A stretch of DNA of 64,000 nucleotides from Sambucus nigra (Eukaryota > Streptophyta > Magnoliopsida > Dipsacales > Adoxaceae): positions 150,517,741 through 150,581,740 of the forward strand of contig OX422221.1 of assembly GCA_949130495.1 (NCBI GenBank), in the 5' to 3' direction. The position numbers and the translations under genes are program-made. The notes below the pieces were generated by a model, which searched no databases, was not told the DNA's origin, and saw only the letters and a list, made by a program, of their open reading frames with translations. Within the stretch, counting starts at the first letter, position 1, and each line of letters starts with the position of its first letter. This document shows positions 49,206-62,676 of the stretch, in pieces.

Positions 49206-50595
49206 GTGTATTTTATAGAATTTATGCAACTATAACTTAGAAAACAAGTGAGAAATAACTTAGATTAGTCTTTCCCACAAACATAATCATTTTGATATCA
49301 TCTAAAATTAGTTTCAAGGTTAATCTTAGTAAGTTAAGGTCCAATCTTGGATGATAAATAAGTAGTAAAATGCAAATATGAAGAATTACAATAAGAGTTA
49401 CATAGTTCATCCCTCAAAGAGGAGCATATATCCACGGGGTACCATTTTATACTATAGTTTAGATGACCAGAGGTTTAATAATAATATAATTCACTCAATC
49501 TTTACTCACTCAGTGATTTGACAGTCTAACTGTATGCATCTCTCTCTATCGGTCAAGATCCTAATGGGGGATCTCTCCCTTTATAGTGAATGAGTATGAG
49601 AGAATGTATATTAGGGAAAAACCAAGTGGTTTACATGTGCCCTAACATTCTAGGTTGGTAATGAACTTATTTTTAATGGATTTTATCCAGGATATAGAAG
49701 TGCTTAATGGTTTACCTATGAAGGAAAGTTTCCTCACATGCTTTCTGATGATGGTTTCCCTCACATGGTACTCATCATCTTTTAATAGCATTATCAAAGT
49801 TTTATTCCATTCGCTAGCCTTACTAGTAAATATCTTGTCTGTTCAGATGGAAAAGAGGTTGACCACATTGTCGATGGCCAATATGTTATGCTGAGTTAAG
49901 GTCATCCCTTGGTGATTCTTGTCGGACGAGGATAAGCTCTTACTTACTATTGAATGGTTTTACTCAGTTCTATATAGATCATTAGATCCTCTATAAATAT
50001 GGTATAACATACCATATTGCTAATATTATTGCCTAATTCTTATGGCGCATTATTAGGAACGTCTATCTTTCTAAGTAATTAAATGGTTACCAGGGGCCTA
50101 TGTAGAGAGTTATGAACTTGATTTATGATGCACGAGCCAACCCACCGGGTTTCTATAAACCAAACCATAGTGTTAGGAAAACGGACATGATGTTACCAAT
50201 GTTCAAATTACTTGGGGATGAAAACACATGCCTTTTGAATATTTCACTTAATATAAGAATCGTGAACTTTATTAACGCCATACCATTGTATTGTAGACAT
50301 AGCCTTCTCATTTAGCCCCCCTTTCCGGAAAGGTCGAGCTATTCTTAATAACAAACACCATGTCTTGTCTTTGATGATGCTTAGTGAAGGATTATGAAAT
50401 GGATTCGGGTTTCCCCGTCTATATATAGTCCAAAAAATCATTTGTACAACCAATGATGGAAATCATTTGTGAACATAAATCTTACTTAAGAATCAATAGC
50501 TAGCATTAGTGTCTAGAAATTACAATATGTACAGCCTTTAAGATTAAATATGTACATATAGAACATCTCTACTGGGGGATCGAACATACATAACA
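49206..50595 (-). repeat. E: probable 5' LTR
   Basis: Non-coding. On the minus strand it could start TGTTATGTATGTTCGATC at 50595 and end near 49206. It contains CACTATAAAGGG (49579-49590, minus) as a TATA box, followed by the ACCCCGTGGATATA and TGAACTATGTAA blocks usual in R/U5 of plant LTRs. The partner LTR was not found in the window, so the limits are estimates. Confidence 0.45.
49580..49587 (-). promoter_or_regulatory. E: candidate TATA box
   Basis: CTATAAAG on the minus strand within the probable E LTR, about 380 bp before its end. Confidence 0.45.
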
Positions 50596-52699
50596 CTTAA
50601 TTAAAAAGAATTTTAATAAATTTTGAAATACTTTGATACCGTGATCAATTATCTCCGTTGGGTATGAAAAATAAAGCTCGCGCGAGGAATCAATCACATC
50701 GTAATTTTAAAATATTGATGGGATTCATGGGTTAAATAAGTTTATTATTCTTCGTAGTTCTATCACTGTGCAATTACATTTAAATTCCTTGAAAAAATTT
50801 CAAATTAAAAAAAATACTTTAAGATAAAAATAATAAGCGAAAGTTTAATTTAGTTTCTAAATCATAGAGTCATCATTGAAAAACTTAATTTCCAATTACA
50901 TATAAGAGTGCCTATTGCGTATCAAAATGCAGGCCCGCCAAAAATTATGTTAGCACACCTAAATATGTATGTTTAAATATTCACCAAAATTTTCTCAACC
51001 AAATAAATTTTTATTCTTGTTTAAGCATGTGGATGATAAAAGATGTGGAAAGGTAAATAAGAGAACAACACCACATGTACGAGGACAAAACCCCTCAAAT
51101 GGGAAAAACCTGAGACAAAACCATCCAGCTATGCTAACTCGCACCTCACACTTTTTTCACCAATTCGTAGCAAGTCGGATATCCTTTTACGTTGATAGAA
51201 GTTCTCAACATCTTTCACTTCTTGACACACACCAACAGTGTTCGACACACCTTCTTCTTCAAACTCTATAGCTCATAAATAATTTGAACCTAGAAAAGAA
51301 CCTCAAATATCAAAATACTCTTATTGGTAGAAACACCCAAAATGTATAAAAAACATGATTTTTGAAAATGAGTTCTTGGGAAAATCTTCATCTTCTTTTA
51401 TATTAATCAACCTTGAGAAAGAGAGGTTATTAAATACAAAGATTGGAAGAACAAAATGACGAACTGAATTTAGAAAATGGGTCCCCCCTTTTACAAAAGG
51501 GTATTCTTATCTTCTTAGAAAACAGGAAGATAAAAATACACTTAAAGTTCTTTAGGCATTTTGCTCTTGAAATGTTTGAGAGATATATTAAAATGAAGAG
51601 CATTGAAGGCTTGAGTAGAGAAGACCATCCAAGTGGGTTATCCCAACACCAATGCAAGCTAAAAGGTTACCCTAATATTAAAGCATGTGTGAGAGAGTAA
51701 TTGGGGCCAACCATGTCCAATCAACACCCAAAAAGTGACTTTTCCCACATAAATCTTGAAATTAACAAAAAAAAACAAGTTTACAGACCTATACGTGTCG
51801 CTGGAGTTGTCATTACAGTGAAGGAAATCCTTGCTGGAAGGAACTTGAAGTGAAAATACAGGTTGTAATAATGCCCCAGAGTTTTTATACGGAACCTTCA
51901 AACGAAATTGGCGATCAACTAAGAAAAGATCATTGCAGTGAGAGTCTTTGTTGCACTGATGATTCAGCGGCAATGTTACTTGAACTAAATTCTAGAGATT
52001 TTTCCAACAAAAAACACTTCCATTTTCGCTTCAGCGAAGGCAGTGCTTCGTTGCAGCAAATCTACTGGTATTCGGTTAATTTTTTTATCTTTTGATTTTT
52101 CAAAGGTTTGTTCATAAGCAAGATCAAGATAGCAGATCCATAATTTTTACAGCCACAAAAGTTTTTACCATGATGTTTTAATATGATTTATATAAACACG
52201 TGATGTGAGTGTAAGTAATCTCCAATGTACCTATCATTAAAAAAGTAATCTATGAGATATGAGGATGATGAAATCGGATTTAAAATCTAGAACGTTGATG
52301 AATCTTACTGGTTAGGTAAATCAGGAAGCCAAAGTGTTTTGTGAAATCGAGATAAGACAACTAATTTTGAGGTCACAAATGAGAATATGAATACACTCCC
52401 CTTTTATCTATTCTGTTAGCAAAGAACAATAACCAAATATTACAAGCAACAAAATGAAACTCATATCACCTATGACACAAGGACTGGACAAAGGCACAAA
52501 AATATAGAAATTACAAATGCTTATAACCCTAAAAAAAACTACAAGATACTACATCAAATACTTAGAGAACGATTTCCTGAAGCACACTAGCAAGATTTAT
52601 CAAAATACCAATGTGTGAATAAAATACACAATATGAAAAATTTAGTAAAAAGAGATATAGATATAAATTCTATCCTAACTATCATATGAATCAACTTTC
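50596..52699. other. No confident gene; possible Copia 3' LTR
   Basis: About 2.1 kb with no recognised protein. Short open segments (50969-51271, 51443-51700, 51850-52095 plus; 51430-51657, 51659-51973 minus) show no family motif. Part of it may be the 3' LTR of Copia element K, which would start on the minus strand near 52699 (TGAAAGTTGATTC). Confidence 0.35.
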
Positions 52700-53942
52700 A
52701 AGTCTTCCCCTAAATATAAAAACTCCACTTCTTTACAAGATTTTCTCACCATAACTTCTTTCCCTTGTTGTCAAGGACGTGGACAAAGAAAAGTAAGAAG
52801 AAAATAAAATCATGTAGGAATGAGGATCACATGAAGTCAATAAAGTAGAGTCAAGGTATCATATTGTATAGGAATATTTTGTCATTCAGAAATAGATAAG
52901 CAATACATAGTGAACAAAACTCCAAAACCTTGATTTGGTTAAGAAAAGTATAGATAAAGACATATTACTTTCCATATGTTGTGAGATATATGAAAGGTGT
53001 TTATAACTAAGAAAAGAGTATCTCAGTGGATAATGACATGATAAATTTCATCAACCAAGAGAATGATATCATATCTCATACGTGAAAAGGAAAAACAAAA
53101 AACAACACTGAAAGCATAAAATAAAGCTCAAGATCAATTTATGAATAAGAATTCGAGAACAAATGACTCAAAGCTTCAATGGTAGTGAAAATTTCTAACA
53201 CCTTTTAAGATATATTCAATTAACACTTTTTTCTTCCTTAATGAGAAATCTGGTTAAAATCCTTAGATTGACATCCTTGATGTTACTCAATTTTGGATGA
53301 GTAGATATGTTTGAAACATCGCTTTGTTCAATAAAAAAAATTGTGTGGCATCTTTTACTTATTCATTACTAAGATGGGAGACTATTTCCAATTTTCAAGG
53401 GTAGCATCATTTCATCAAAGTTGTAGCACTAACCACATTATCTATCATGATTTTTTATATAGCATCTAGGTTTTTCAACTCCTTCAAATCATGAATAATT
53501 CACACATATACATTTGAGGATAATGAAATCTTTCTTACAAATGTTCAAATCTTTAAACCATTTGTAAATGAGTGTACAACCTTTTCACTTCTCGTAAAGT
53601 TGTATCTATACAATGTGTAGTGCGGTGTGAAGTGTAATAAGATGTGAGCATGGGTTCCCAATAAGAAGTTTTTATAACACTTTAAAGTAAAATATAAACT
53701 TGCCTTACGATACAAAAACCACGTTTATCCAAACAAAGAGAAAAATTATTCAAAAATAACAATTTTCTATATAAAAATATGGAAATGAGTAAATCATCTA
53801 AATGACATATAAATGATTGTGTTCAATAAATATTTTAATAATAAATAATACAACCAACTCTTATAAAAAATCAACTCGGCATAGGATTAAAAAAATATAA
53901 CAAATCAAAGGAGCACAAATCCTAGACATGTTATCAAACCAT
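52700..53942 (-). other. K: region downstream of RNase H, possible polypurine tract
   Basis: No readable gene. On the minus strand TTTAGGGGAAGA (52714-52703) resembles a Copia polypurine tract and is followed by a TG that could open an LTR. A 1.2-kb gap between RNase H and the tract would fit a Sirevirus-type element, which carries extra sequence there; this is tentative. Confidence 0.3.
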
Positions 53943-55096
53943 TCAATCAACAATGAAAAAACCTAATGATGACATAAGACACTCAAATCTAGTACAATCA
54001 ATAGGTTTAGTTAAAATATACGCTAATTGAAAATCTGTAGAAACGTAGCTTAAAGACATAACTTTTTCTTCAACAAGTTCTATATCGAAATTATGGTGTA
54101 TGTCTATATGCTTAGTATTAGAATGTTGAATGGGATTTTTGGATATGTAAATAGCACTAGTACTGTCAAAATATATAATAATGAAATATTGACCAATACG
54201 ATAATTCTCCAACATTTGTGTCATCCATAAGAGTTGCGCATAATAATGTTTTATTGTAATATACTCCATTTAGGTTGTGGAAAGTGAAACACAAGTTTTT
54301 TCTTAGCATTCCAAGAGACCAAAGAACTTCCAAGATAAAATCACCCTCCAAATATACTCCTCCTCCCGTCATCATCACCTGCACAATCGTCATCCCAATA
54401 CGTCAACAAAGATGTACTGGTATTCCTAAAATACTAGATAACAAAGCCCATAGTCCCACAAACATATTTGATAATGAACTAAACGAATCTCAAGTGGGAC
54501 TACTTTGGACAAGATTTGTAGTCAACACAACCTCCTACACTAAAAAATATGTCGGGACAACAATCCCTAAGGTACAAAAAATAACCTATCATGCTATGAT
54601 AAAGAATTTCATTAACATCCTTTCCAAGACTAACGAAAACACCCATGGGGTTTGTTTATGCTTATAAGAGTCGAGATTAAATTACTTTACAAGGCCTTTG
54701 GCATATTGAGATTATGAAATAAAATTCGACCATCCATTTGTCACACTTGTAGACCAAAAAATAAAATGGGTTCCCTAACCACACTCATCTCAAGTTCTTT
54801 TTTCACAATCAAGCCAAAGTCTTGAGCATGTTGTTCATTTGGGGAGCCAAAAACAATGCCATTGACATACACTTAGGAAACCATAATGTCTTTTCCACAA
54901 GGTCCTATCCACATTTCCTCTTTGGAATCCTTTCCCCACAAGATATGAGGTAAGACTTTCACAGCAGTCTCTAGGTTATTTTCTAAGGCCATACAACGCC
55001 TTTTTGAGGCAATAAACATGTATTGGGAATTAAAGATCCTCAAATACCTTAGGCCCTGACAGATATACTTCCTCTTGAAGATTTTCATTAAGAAAA
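53943..55096 (-). pseudogene. Element K: Copia reverse transcriptase and RNase H, 3' half
   Basis: From 55090 downward the frame gives ALYGL and the RT core in shifted frames. The catalytic loop at 54858-54869 reads YVNG where Copia has YVDD, then GSPNEQHAQDF, VKKELEMSVV and LFFGLQV, the standard motifs after the loop. After a damaged stretch (54300-54660), RNase H follows: SLSTTxMEYIT, AQLLWM, FDSTSAIYISKNPIQHS, TKHIDIHHNFDIELVE and ILTKPI (open segment 53943-54269). The catalytic Glu of AEAEY is changed. Stops and frameshifts disable it. Ty1/copia type; the rest of RT is at 63768-64000, beyond B. Confidence 0.88.
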
Positions 55097-56962
55097 TGTA
55101 ACACCGTGTATTTTGGAGAATATGGAAATTTATAAAATTGGTGATTTAGGAATTCATTTAATTGGGAGAAATTATTTAATTTGGTAATTTAGATTTAAAT
55201 TAATTCGATTTAAGTTTAATTTCACGTGTGTCGTATTTTGAGTTGGAAATAAGATGGCTTTAAAAAGTGACACGGATGGTGATTTCAAGGTCATGGATGG
55301 TCCCGAAAGGCTCAAAAAAGTGTATCTGGGTGTATAGTTTGGGTCCCAGGGTGATTTTGGACCAACCCGAAACTGTTTAAGGGCATTTCAGTCATTCGGG
55401 AGTTTGAGGTATAGAGATCAAAAATATTAAGTTTATATTTTCCCTTAGAGAAAGGGAACTAGGGTTAACACAAAGTTAAAGGAATATAGGCCATATGAGA
55501 GGAAGATGAGGGGAGAACCAAACTTCCTACACCATTTTTTACCCCAAATGCGACGAAATCGAGATCGGAGTGAGGGGAGAACCACCACACCATCATCCCA
55601 ATGAATTTCAGACCTGATATTGAGAGGCAAGTATTTAAATGGAATTTTATTTTAAGCATGTTAAAATACCCATTTAGAATAGGGTTTGATTTCATATTTT
55701 TGGAAGACTAAATATGGTTTGGGTGGCTTTAATTTATAAATTGAGATAAGAATGCATGTAGAGATATTCCTTTATGTTTATAACACGAAATCGGGAGGAT
55801 TTGGGGTGATTAGAATGAATAAAATTTGGGTTTTTGGTGTACAAAAGGTGGAAGATAATAAAATCTAGGATTTTGAGGATTTGATGTTTAAATCACTTCT
55901 AGAATGAAAATTGCAAGATTTTGAGGTTATATTAATGTTAGAAATAACTCAAATGCATGTAGAAATGGTTAGGGACAGTTGGTTTCAAATTTGGTGGAGA
56001 AATATGTAAGTTATGTGGGTGTTAATGATGAAAAATGCACTTGAGTATTGGAGAAGACGAATAGCAGATAAGAGAACCGATCCGGTGCAGGGGCGAACCG
56101 GCCTGCTGCCCAGAAAAATATAAAAATTCCCTTTTTAGCCTAGAACTCCTAAATTGTTGTCAGGAAAACTTTTAGGACATTGTTAAAAGGAAATGAGGGG
56201 TCTATTATATTGCAGTAGGCTATGATAGGGTTATAGGGATTAAGTCTTACTGAGAGAATTAAGATGATGATTAAATGGGATTAAATTATAATGTAATTAA
56301 TTTATGAGAGTGAGAATTTAATTATGGGAAAGCGTTAGTGAGTTTATGATACGGACCAGTAGAGTAAGGAATGCTTACCTACTGAAATGAACCAAAGAGT
56401 AACTAGGGCCCTTAGAGTAGAGGATTATACTCCAATAAATATAATAGCAAGAATAATCATAAATATATTGCATGGTGAGTATTCGAGAGATAAATACTAT
56501 GTATGGATGATTATTTTAAGTTGGGTGTATACCTATATAAATTTATTATTATAGGTCGTGTGTGTACCTATACAGAATAGACATATGGATAGGTTATGTA
56601 TATGCCTAGTATGTGCTTGTGTGTATGTTAACATACCTACGGTACTTTCTATCAAGGAGGTCCCGCGTAGTGGGGGATCCCACCTTGATGATTACACTGA
56701 GGTCTGGATTTGTGCCCCAATATATAGTGCTATTAGTGGATAGCTATGTGAGATGAGTAGTGAAATTGGTAGGTCGTTTGGGTATGTTAGGCATGTGTGC
56801 AACCCCAAAGACTTAACACTATGATTGTCTCTAATATGTGTCATTTTGATTAATTGTTTGAGGAGATATTACCGAATCGATAGTCCGTGATTTAGTACGA
56901 GAGGTACTTGGACTGATAGTAGAGTACATAAATGTGCATCATGGTGGTTAGTCCGATGGATG

Positions 56963-57013
<51 letters not shown>

Positions 57014-58077
57014 TTTTGTACTACTCATGTATGATAGTAGTGAGACGAGATAGTATGTATCTAAAGAAAGATTAATCTACTAAAGAGTAAATAGTTGGGA
57101 GATTAGATAATGTACATCTAAATAATGATCAATCTATTAATGTGTTAATAGTAGGAAGATAGATAGTGAATATCTAAAATAAGTTATAGTTGAGAAACTT
57201 AAATCGTAAGGCTTGAACAATAAAATGCATGATATGGTAACTTGGGTTTAATAATAACGTAAGAAGGATGTTAATCATTAAGGGTATTAGTGTAATGTAT
57301 GGGCGGTACCTGTTCGCTAGACTAATTTGAGGTTTATTAGATACTACTAAACTAGTTGTACTGGGTATAATGACTAGACGGGGTTGAGTAGGAAATGTTA
57401 GGTGTGCACTATAGATGAGAGGTGAGGAACCCAAGGAAGTGTTCGCATGCTAACATATGTACCGAATAACTATTCATTTAAATTTAAATTTAAAGGCTTG
57501 ATAAATATTTTCAAATGATTTTTACTTGGGTTCTCATCCGTACTTGCAAAACGTTTTCCAAAACCTTTTAGTTGTCCATCCATAGGGATGCCAAGTAGGA
57601 TGATCTATTCCAGGGATGCGTAGTTGCAGCACTTGTGGATGCTTCCAGAATTTGGACTTAGTTGCTTCAGTTACTTCATTCCTAGTGTAAGGTGAAGTTC
57701 AGTATTTCATGAAAGCTTGTTTCCCTCAGCTATTTCATTTATATCAGTTAGACTTTGTACTCAGAGATTTTTATTCATGTTGGACTTTATATTGGGTTTT
57801 GGAACCGATGGTTTATTCGTCATTATTTTATCTCAGTCACTTATATTATGGATGGATTTAAATTACAATTGCATCGGATGTTAATTATGGTAATAATGTT
57901 CCATTGTTGTTATTGTTTAAACAAAAAGATAAAATTTGGCACTGACTTTTTGAATGCTAGGTGGTTAGTAAAAAGTTTAAATTATTTTCAATAGTGATAC
58001 TAAGAATGAACCAAATGGGAAATCTGTTATAATTTAACAAAGGCCTGATCACCCGGTATTTAATTAGGGGTGTCACA
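55097..58077 (+). repeat. B: 5' LTR
   Basis: 2981 bp, strongly similar to 60547-63767. It contains an (AT)n run at 56966-57011. Confidence 0.93.
56966..57011. repeat. (AT)n microsatellite in B 5' LTR
   Basis: Short TA run directly followed by GGTTTTGTACTACTCATG. The same place in the 3' LTR holds a much longer run plus an inserted foldback element. Confidence 0.95.
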
Positions 58078-58079
58078 TA

Positions 58080-58097
58080 TGGTATCAGAGGATCAGG
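58080..58097 (+). other. B: primer-binding site (tRNA-iMet)
   Basis: TGGTATCAGAGGATCAGG, two bases after the 5' LTR. The first 11 bases match the common plant initiator-Met primer site. Confidence 0.88.
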
Positions 58098-58267
58098 TTC
58101 TAAAGTTCTTAGGATCTGTGTGCCTTTTCACGTTTCAGCTTAACATTCTTTTAAGTATAGACTTATGATAGGGTGGTTGTCTTCTTTTACGTACAAGCAT
58201 TTAAGTTCTTCTGCCAATGATTTTATATTTAAAGTGAACATATACATATCTTGATCTCTTTTCAGAT

Positions 58268-59450
58268 GCCACCTAGGAGAGAGCAAGCGGAAAGGGCAGT
58301 GACCAGTGAGGACGTGAGGGAGGCTCAATAAGATCCACAGGTACCTCCGCCACAGCCACCGCCGGGGATGATATCGACTGCACAGATGGCAGAGATTGTG
58401 GCCCAGGCAGTCAATGTATCCTTTACTACCATGTTCATCTATTTTTTGAGGAATCAACCATAGCCGGTCATGGAACCTGATGTTTAGGATCACCCAGGGC
58501 CATCATATTGGCAGAGAGAAAGGGAGGCATTTTAAAAAGGTCACCCACCAGAGTTTTAGTGTAAATCGGATCCAGTAGTGACCAGTCAATGGAAGAAGAA
58601 CATGCAGAACCACCTGCACATGATTAAGTTCAGTGACAATAAAAAAAAATCTTAGCTACATTCAAGTTGGTGGGTGAAGCTTTGCAGTGGTGGGAGTCTG
58701 TAACCACAGTAGAGGAGAGATATGTGATGACTATTGGAGAGTTATGGGTGCAGTTTGAACGCAAATTCTTTCCATCTTCTATTGAGACAGAGATGAGGCA
58801 AAAATTTCTCAATGTATGTCAGGGAGATAGGACCGTGGAAGAATAAGAAGAAGAATTCACTCTACTAGAAATTTTATGATAGATGTGGTGAATACTAAAG
58901 AGAAGTGGGTGCGTAACTTATGGGTGGACTTACCTGAAAGCTCCAATAGCACTTGTTGGGTAATCCGGCATTAAAGGCGTAGGCTGAGATGGTTAATGCA
59001 ACGCTACTTCATTGTCAGAATTAGCGCATGAACATAAGGATTAGAAAAAGAGCAAATGAGTCTAGTGATACTGGAAGGTATGATAGGAGCGGTGCCAGTG
59101 GGGCACAACAGCAATAGGAGCGGGATCTCTAGCAAGGGAACCAAGCCAAGAGGTTTAGGTTCGAAGGTTGTCAATCTGAGAGAGGTGTATTCAAGAAGGT
59201 TGAGAAGGGCCCTCAGCAGCATTTTGTCCCTCTGGTCCGCCAGGGCCAAGGGAATGGCAAGGGGGATTTCCTAGGAAATGTTTTTATTGTGGAGAGGTGG
59301 GACACGAGAAGATATATTACCCCCGAGAGAGGCAGGGCCAATCACAAGATGAGGTTCTAGATATACACCCACTTTAGCAGTTCATGTGTCAGTTCTGGCA
59401 TGAGGAGGCCGCTCAGGAATCCAGGGACCAGGAAAATAGCTAGAATATAG
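58268..59450 (+). pseudogene. B: gag
   Basis: Starts at ATG 58268 (MPPRREQAERAVTSED), 170 bp after the primer site, as in Tekay-type gag. It is followed by a Pro-rich PQVPPPQPPPG stretch and AEIVAQAV. The capsid part is visible as a HPPEF segment, SDPVVTSQWKKNMQNHLHMIKFS and a LQWWES-type block near 58690, with several stops and at least one frameshift. The zinc knuckle at 59279-59320 reads CFYCGEVGHEKIYY. It has the CX2CX4HX4C spacing, but the last Cys is Tyr. It should not bind nucleic acid normally and cannot be made whole. Confidence 0.85.
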
Positions 59451-60530
59451 AGATAAAATTTTATTTTTATCCTTATGAGTATGGGATTTGTTCGGGTGAC
59501 ATGGGTGTGTCACTATATATGATTGTTAATACCAAAATTCATGTGTGAGTCAGATTTAATGGGGGCATTGGTCGCAATAGCCTTATTATGTATTTATATA
59601 AAATTATCATGAGGTAGCAGGGCTCTTTGTCGCCTATGAGAGAGGGAAAATGTGTGCACTAAGAGGACATTTATATTTCTTGTTAGTTTACTGCGTTTGA
59701 GAGTTATGAGAATATAGTAGACTACTTCTTGAGATTTGACTGGTTAGCGATGGGTTGAGTGATCGTAGATTGTGATAGTGAGATCTTGTGTTCATTATCC
59801 TAGGGTATGATTTATTTTTTCTAGGTATTACCTGAACGAGGGTTGAGCCTATATATATGTTATAATATATTGTGTAGTAGACTTCTGTGTGTATATTGTC
59901 TAGTTATAATTGATCTCGGTGCATAGGGACGGTTGCTGATGTGATGCAGGGTAGACTGGCTTATTGTCGAGCGGAGAGATATAACTCGTGACTTTTTAGA
60001 GCTAAGAAACAAGTGATAGTAAGAGCGTCGTGATATATGTTATCTTGTGTATCATGAGAGTGGACAAGTATACTTTAATGTCAAAAATGGATATTTGAGG
60101 GTACGTACTATGGACTGAGGGCTTAAGGGATCTCGACGACCGGTAATGTTTGGTAGTAGTGTATTGGGGGGTTCCTCGTTTGGATTTCAGTTTGCAAGAC
60201 ATCCTATGCATGAAACATTGCACAATGTTGGAACTGGGGAGATGCTTGGCCATTAGGACATGGGTTTAGTACTTTCGAAATTGTTCATTTATACAGTTAT
60301 ATCTGAGGGATAATAACTATGTTATATTTTAGTCTAGTGGACCCACGTAATGTTTGTGCAGTTATGCATAGGTATAGTGTGTATGGGTGCCATGGTTAGT
60401 GAATTATGTTAATATTATCTGTGTTTCGGGGTTAATAGAAAAGTATGTAATGTTCTTATAACGGGATGGTTTAGGTAGCGTAAAAACCTTGGAGTACTAG
60501 ACTAATCCGAATTTTGAGGACGAAATTTTT
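59451..60530 (+). other. B: remnant after gag, pol missing
   Basis: About 1.1 kb without pol motifs, where protease, RT and integrase (normally over 3 kb) should be. A block at 60157-60260 (GTGTATTGGGGGGTTCCTCG, then AGACATCCTATGCATGAA) is shared with C and A. The end, CCGAATTTTGAGGACGAAAT at about 60507, is the usual chromovirus 3' internal end. Confidence 0.65.
60157..60260 (+). repeat. Shared module, copy in B
   Basis: GTGTATTGGGGGGTTCCTCG, then CAAGACATCCTATGCATGAA and GGAGATGCTTGGCC, similar to 40975-41080 (plus, in C) and to about 42200-42300 (minus, in A). It is not explained by the LTR/internal borders. Confidence 0.7.
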
Positions 60531-60534
60531 TTAT

Positions 60535-60546
60535 AAGGGGGAAGTA
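60535..60546 (+). other. B: polypurine tract
   Basis: AAGGGGGAAGTA directly before the 3' LTR start TGTAACACG. Confidence 0.8.
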
Positions 60547-62434
60547 TGTAACACGCCGTATTTTGGAGAATATGGAAATTTATAAAATTGGTTATTTAGG
60601 AATTTTTTTAATTGGGAGAAATTATTTAATCCGGTAATTTTGATTTAAATTAATTCGTTTTAAGTTTAATTTCACGCATGCCGTATTTTGAGGTGGAAAT
60701 AAGATGCTTTTATAAAGAGACACGGATGGTGATTTTGATGTCACGATTGGTCCCAAAAGGGTTGAAATAGTCAAAAAAATGTATCCGGGTGTATAGTTTG
60801 GGTCCCGAGGTGAATTTGCACAAACTTGGCACCGTTTAAGGGCATTTCGGTCATTCAGGACTTTGAGGTATAGAGAACTCCGAAAATATTAAGTCTATAT
60901 CTTCCATTAGAGAAAGTGAACTAGGGTTAACACAAAGCTAAAGGAATATAGTCCATAGAAGAGGAAGAGGAGGGGAGACCAAGCTTCCTACACCGTTTTT
61001 CGCCCCGAACGCAACGGAATCGAGATCGGATTGAGGGGAGAACAACCACCCCATCATCCCACCGAATTTCATACCTGCTATTGAGAGGAAAGTATTTATA
61101 TGGAAATTTATTTTAAGCATGTTATAATACCCATGTAAATACGGTTTGATTTCATGTTTTGAGAAGAATTAATATGGTTTTGGGTGGGTTTAATTCATGA
61201 ATCGAGATAAGAATGCGTGTAGAGATATTCCTTTATATTTACGACACGAAATCAGAGGATTTGGGGTGATTAGAACGAATTAAATCTAGGTTTTTGGTGT
61301 ACAAAAGGTGAAAAAACATAAAACCTAGGCTTTTCAGGATTTGATGTTTAAATCCCTTCTTGAATGAAAATTGTAAGGTTTTGATGCTATATTTACGTTA
61401 GAAATCATCCTAATGCATGTAGAAATGGTTAGGGACAATTGGTTTCAAATTTGGTGGAGAAATATGTAAGTTATGTGGTTGTTAATGGTGAAAAACTCAC
61501 TTGCATATTGGAGAAGACAAATAGCAGATAGGTGAACCGATCCGATTCAGGGGCGAACCGGTCTAATGCCCAGAAAAATATAAAAATTCCCTTTTTCTAA
61601 ATTGTTGTCAGGAAAAATTTTAGGACATTGTTATAAGGTAATGAGGGGTCTATTATATTGAATTAGGCTATGATAAGGCTATGGGGATTCAATATTATTG
61701 AGAGAATTAAGACATTGATTAAATGGGATTAAACGATAATGTAATTAATTTGCGAGAATGAGAATCTAATTACGGGAAAGCATGAGTGGGCTTATGATAC
61801 AGACCAGTAGAATAAGGAAGGCTTACCTATTAAAATGAACCAAGAGTAACTAGGGCCCTTAGAGTAGAGGATCATACTCCATTAAATACGATACCAAGAA
61901 TAATCGTAAATATATTGTATGATGAGTATTCGAGAGATAAATACTACTACGGATGACTATTATTGGTTGGGTGTACACCTATATAAATTTATTATTATAG
62001 GTCATGTGTGTACCTATACGGAATATACATATGGATAGGTTGTGTGTATGCCTAGTATGTACTTGTGTATATGTTAACGTACCTATGCTACTTGCTATCG
62101 TGGAGGTCCCGCGTAGTGGGCTATATCACCTTGACGATTCCAGTGAGGTTTAGATTTGTGCCCTAGAATATATAATTTTTAGTGGATAACTATGTGAGAT
62201 GAATAGTGAAACCGGCAGGTCATTTAGGTACATTAGGTATGTACACAGCCCCAAAGACTTAGCACTATATTCATCTCCAATATCAGTTGTTTTGATTAAT
62301 GTTTCGAGGAGATATTACTGAACCGATAGTCCTTGATTTAGTACGAGAGGTACTTGGATTGATAGTAGAGTACATGAGTATGCATCATGGTGGTTAGTCC
62401 GATGGATGCTATATTATATATATATATACAATGT

Positions 62435-62438
<4 letters not shown>

Positions 62439-62514
<76 letters not shown>
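62439..62514. repeat. (AT)n microsatellite in B 3' LTR
   Basis: About 75 bases of near-perfect TA repeat next to the foldback element; translated it gives a Tyr-Ile artefact. Confidence 0.95.
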
Positions 62515-62522
<8 letters not shown>

Positions 62523-62676
62523 TGCTCTTGTGCGGACTAGACATGTATCACCTAATGATGCACATAGAAATTATCGCATAAATTATAGGCATGCTCTCTC
62601 TCTTTTTTGGCCTCATCGCCAGGTGACATGCGTACACTCTGTATTCTTAAAATGCGGACTAGTTCGCACAAGAGCA
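62523..62676. mobile_element. Small foldback/MITE-like element in B 3' LTR only
   Basis: 154 bp with inverted ends TGCTCTTGTGCGGACTAG and (inverted) TGCTCTTGTGCGAACTAG, one mismatch in 18. The 5' LTR lacks it: there GATGCTATAT(AT)n runs straight to GGTTTTGTACTAC. So it entered after B had inserted. The flanks are AT-rich and I cannot define a target duplication, so the superfamily is open. Confidence 0.8.
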
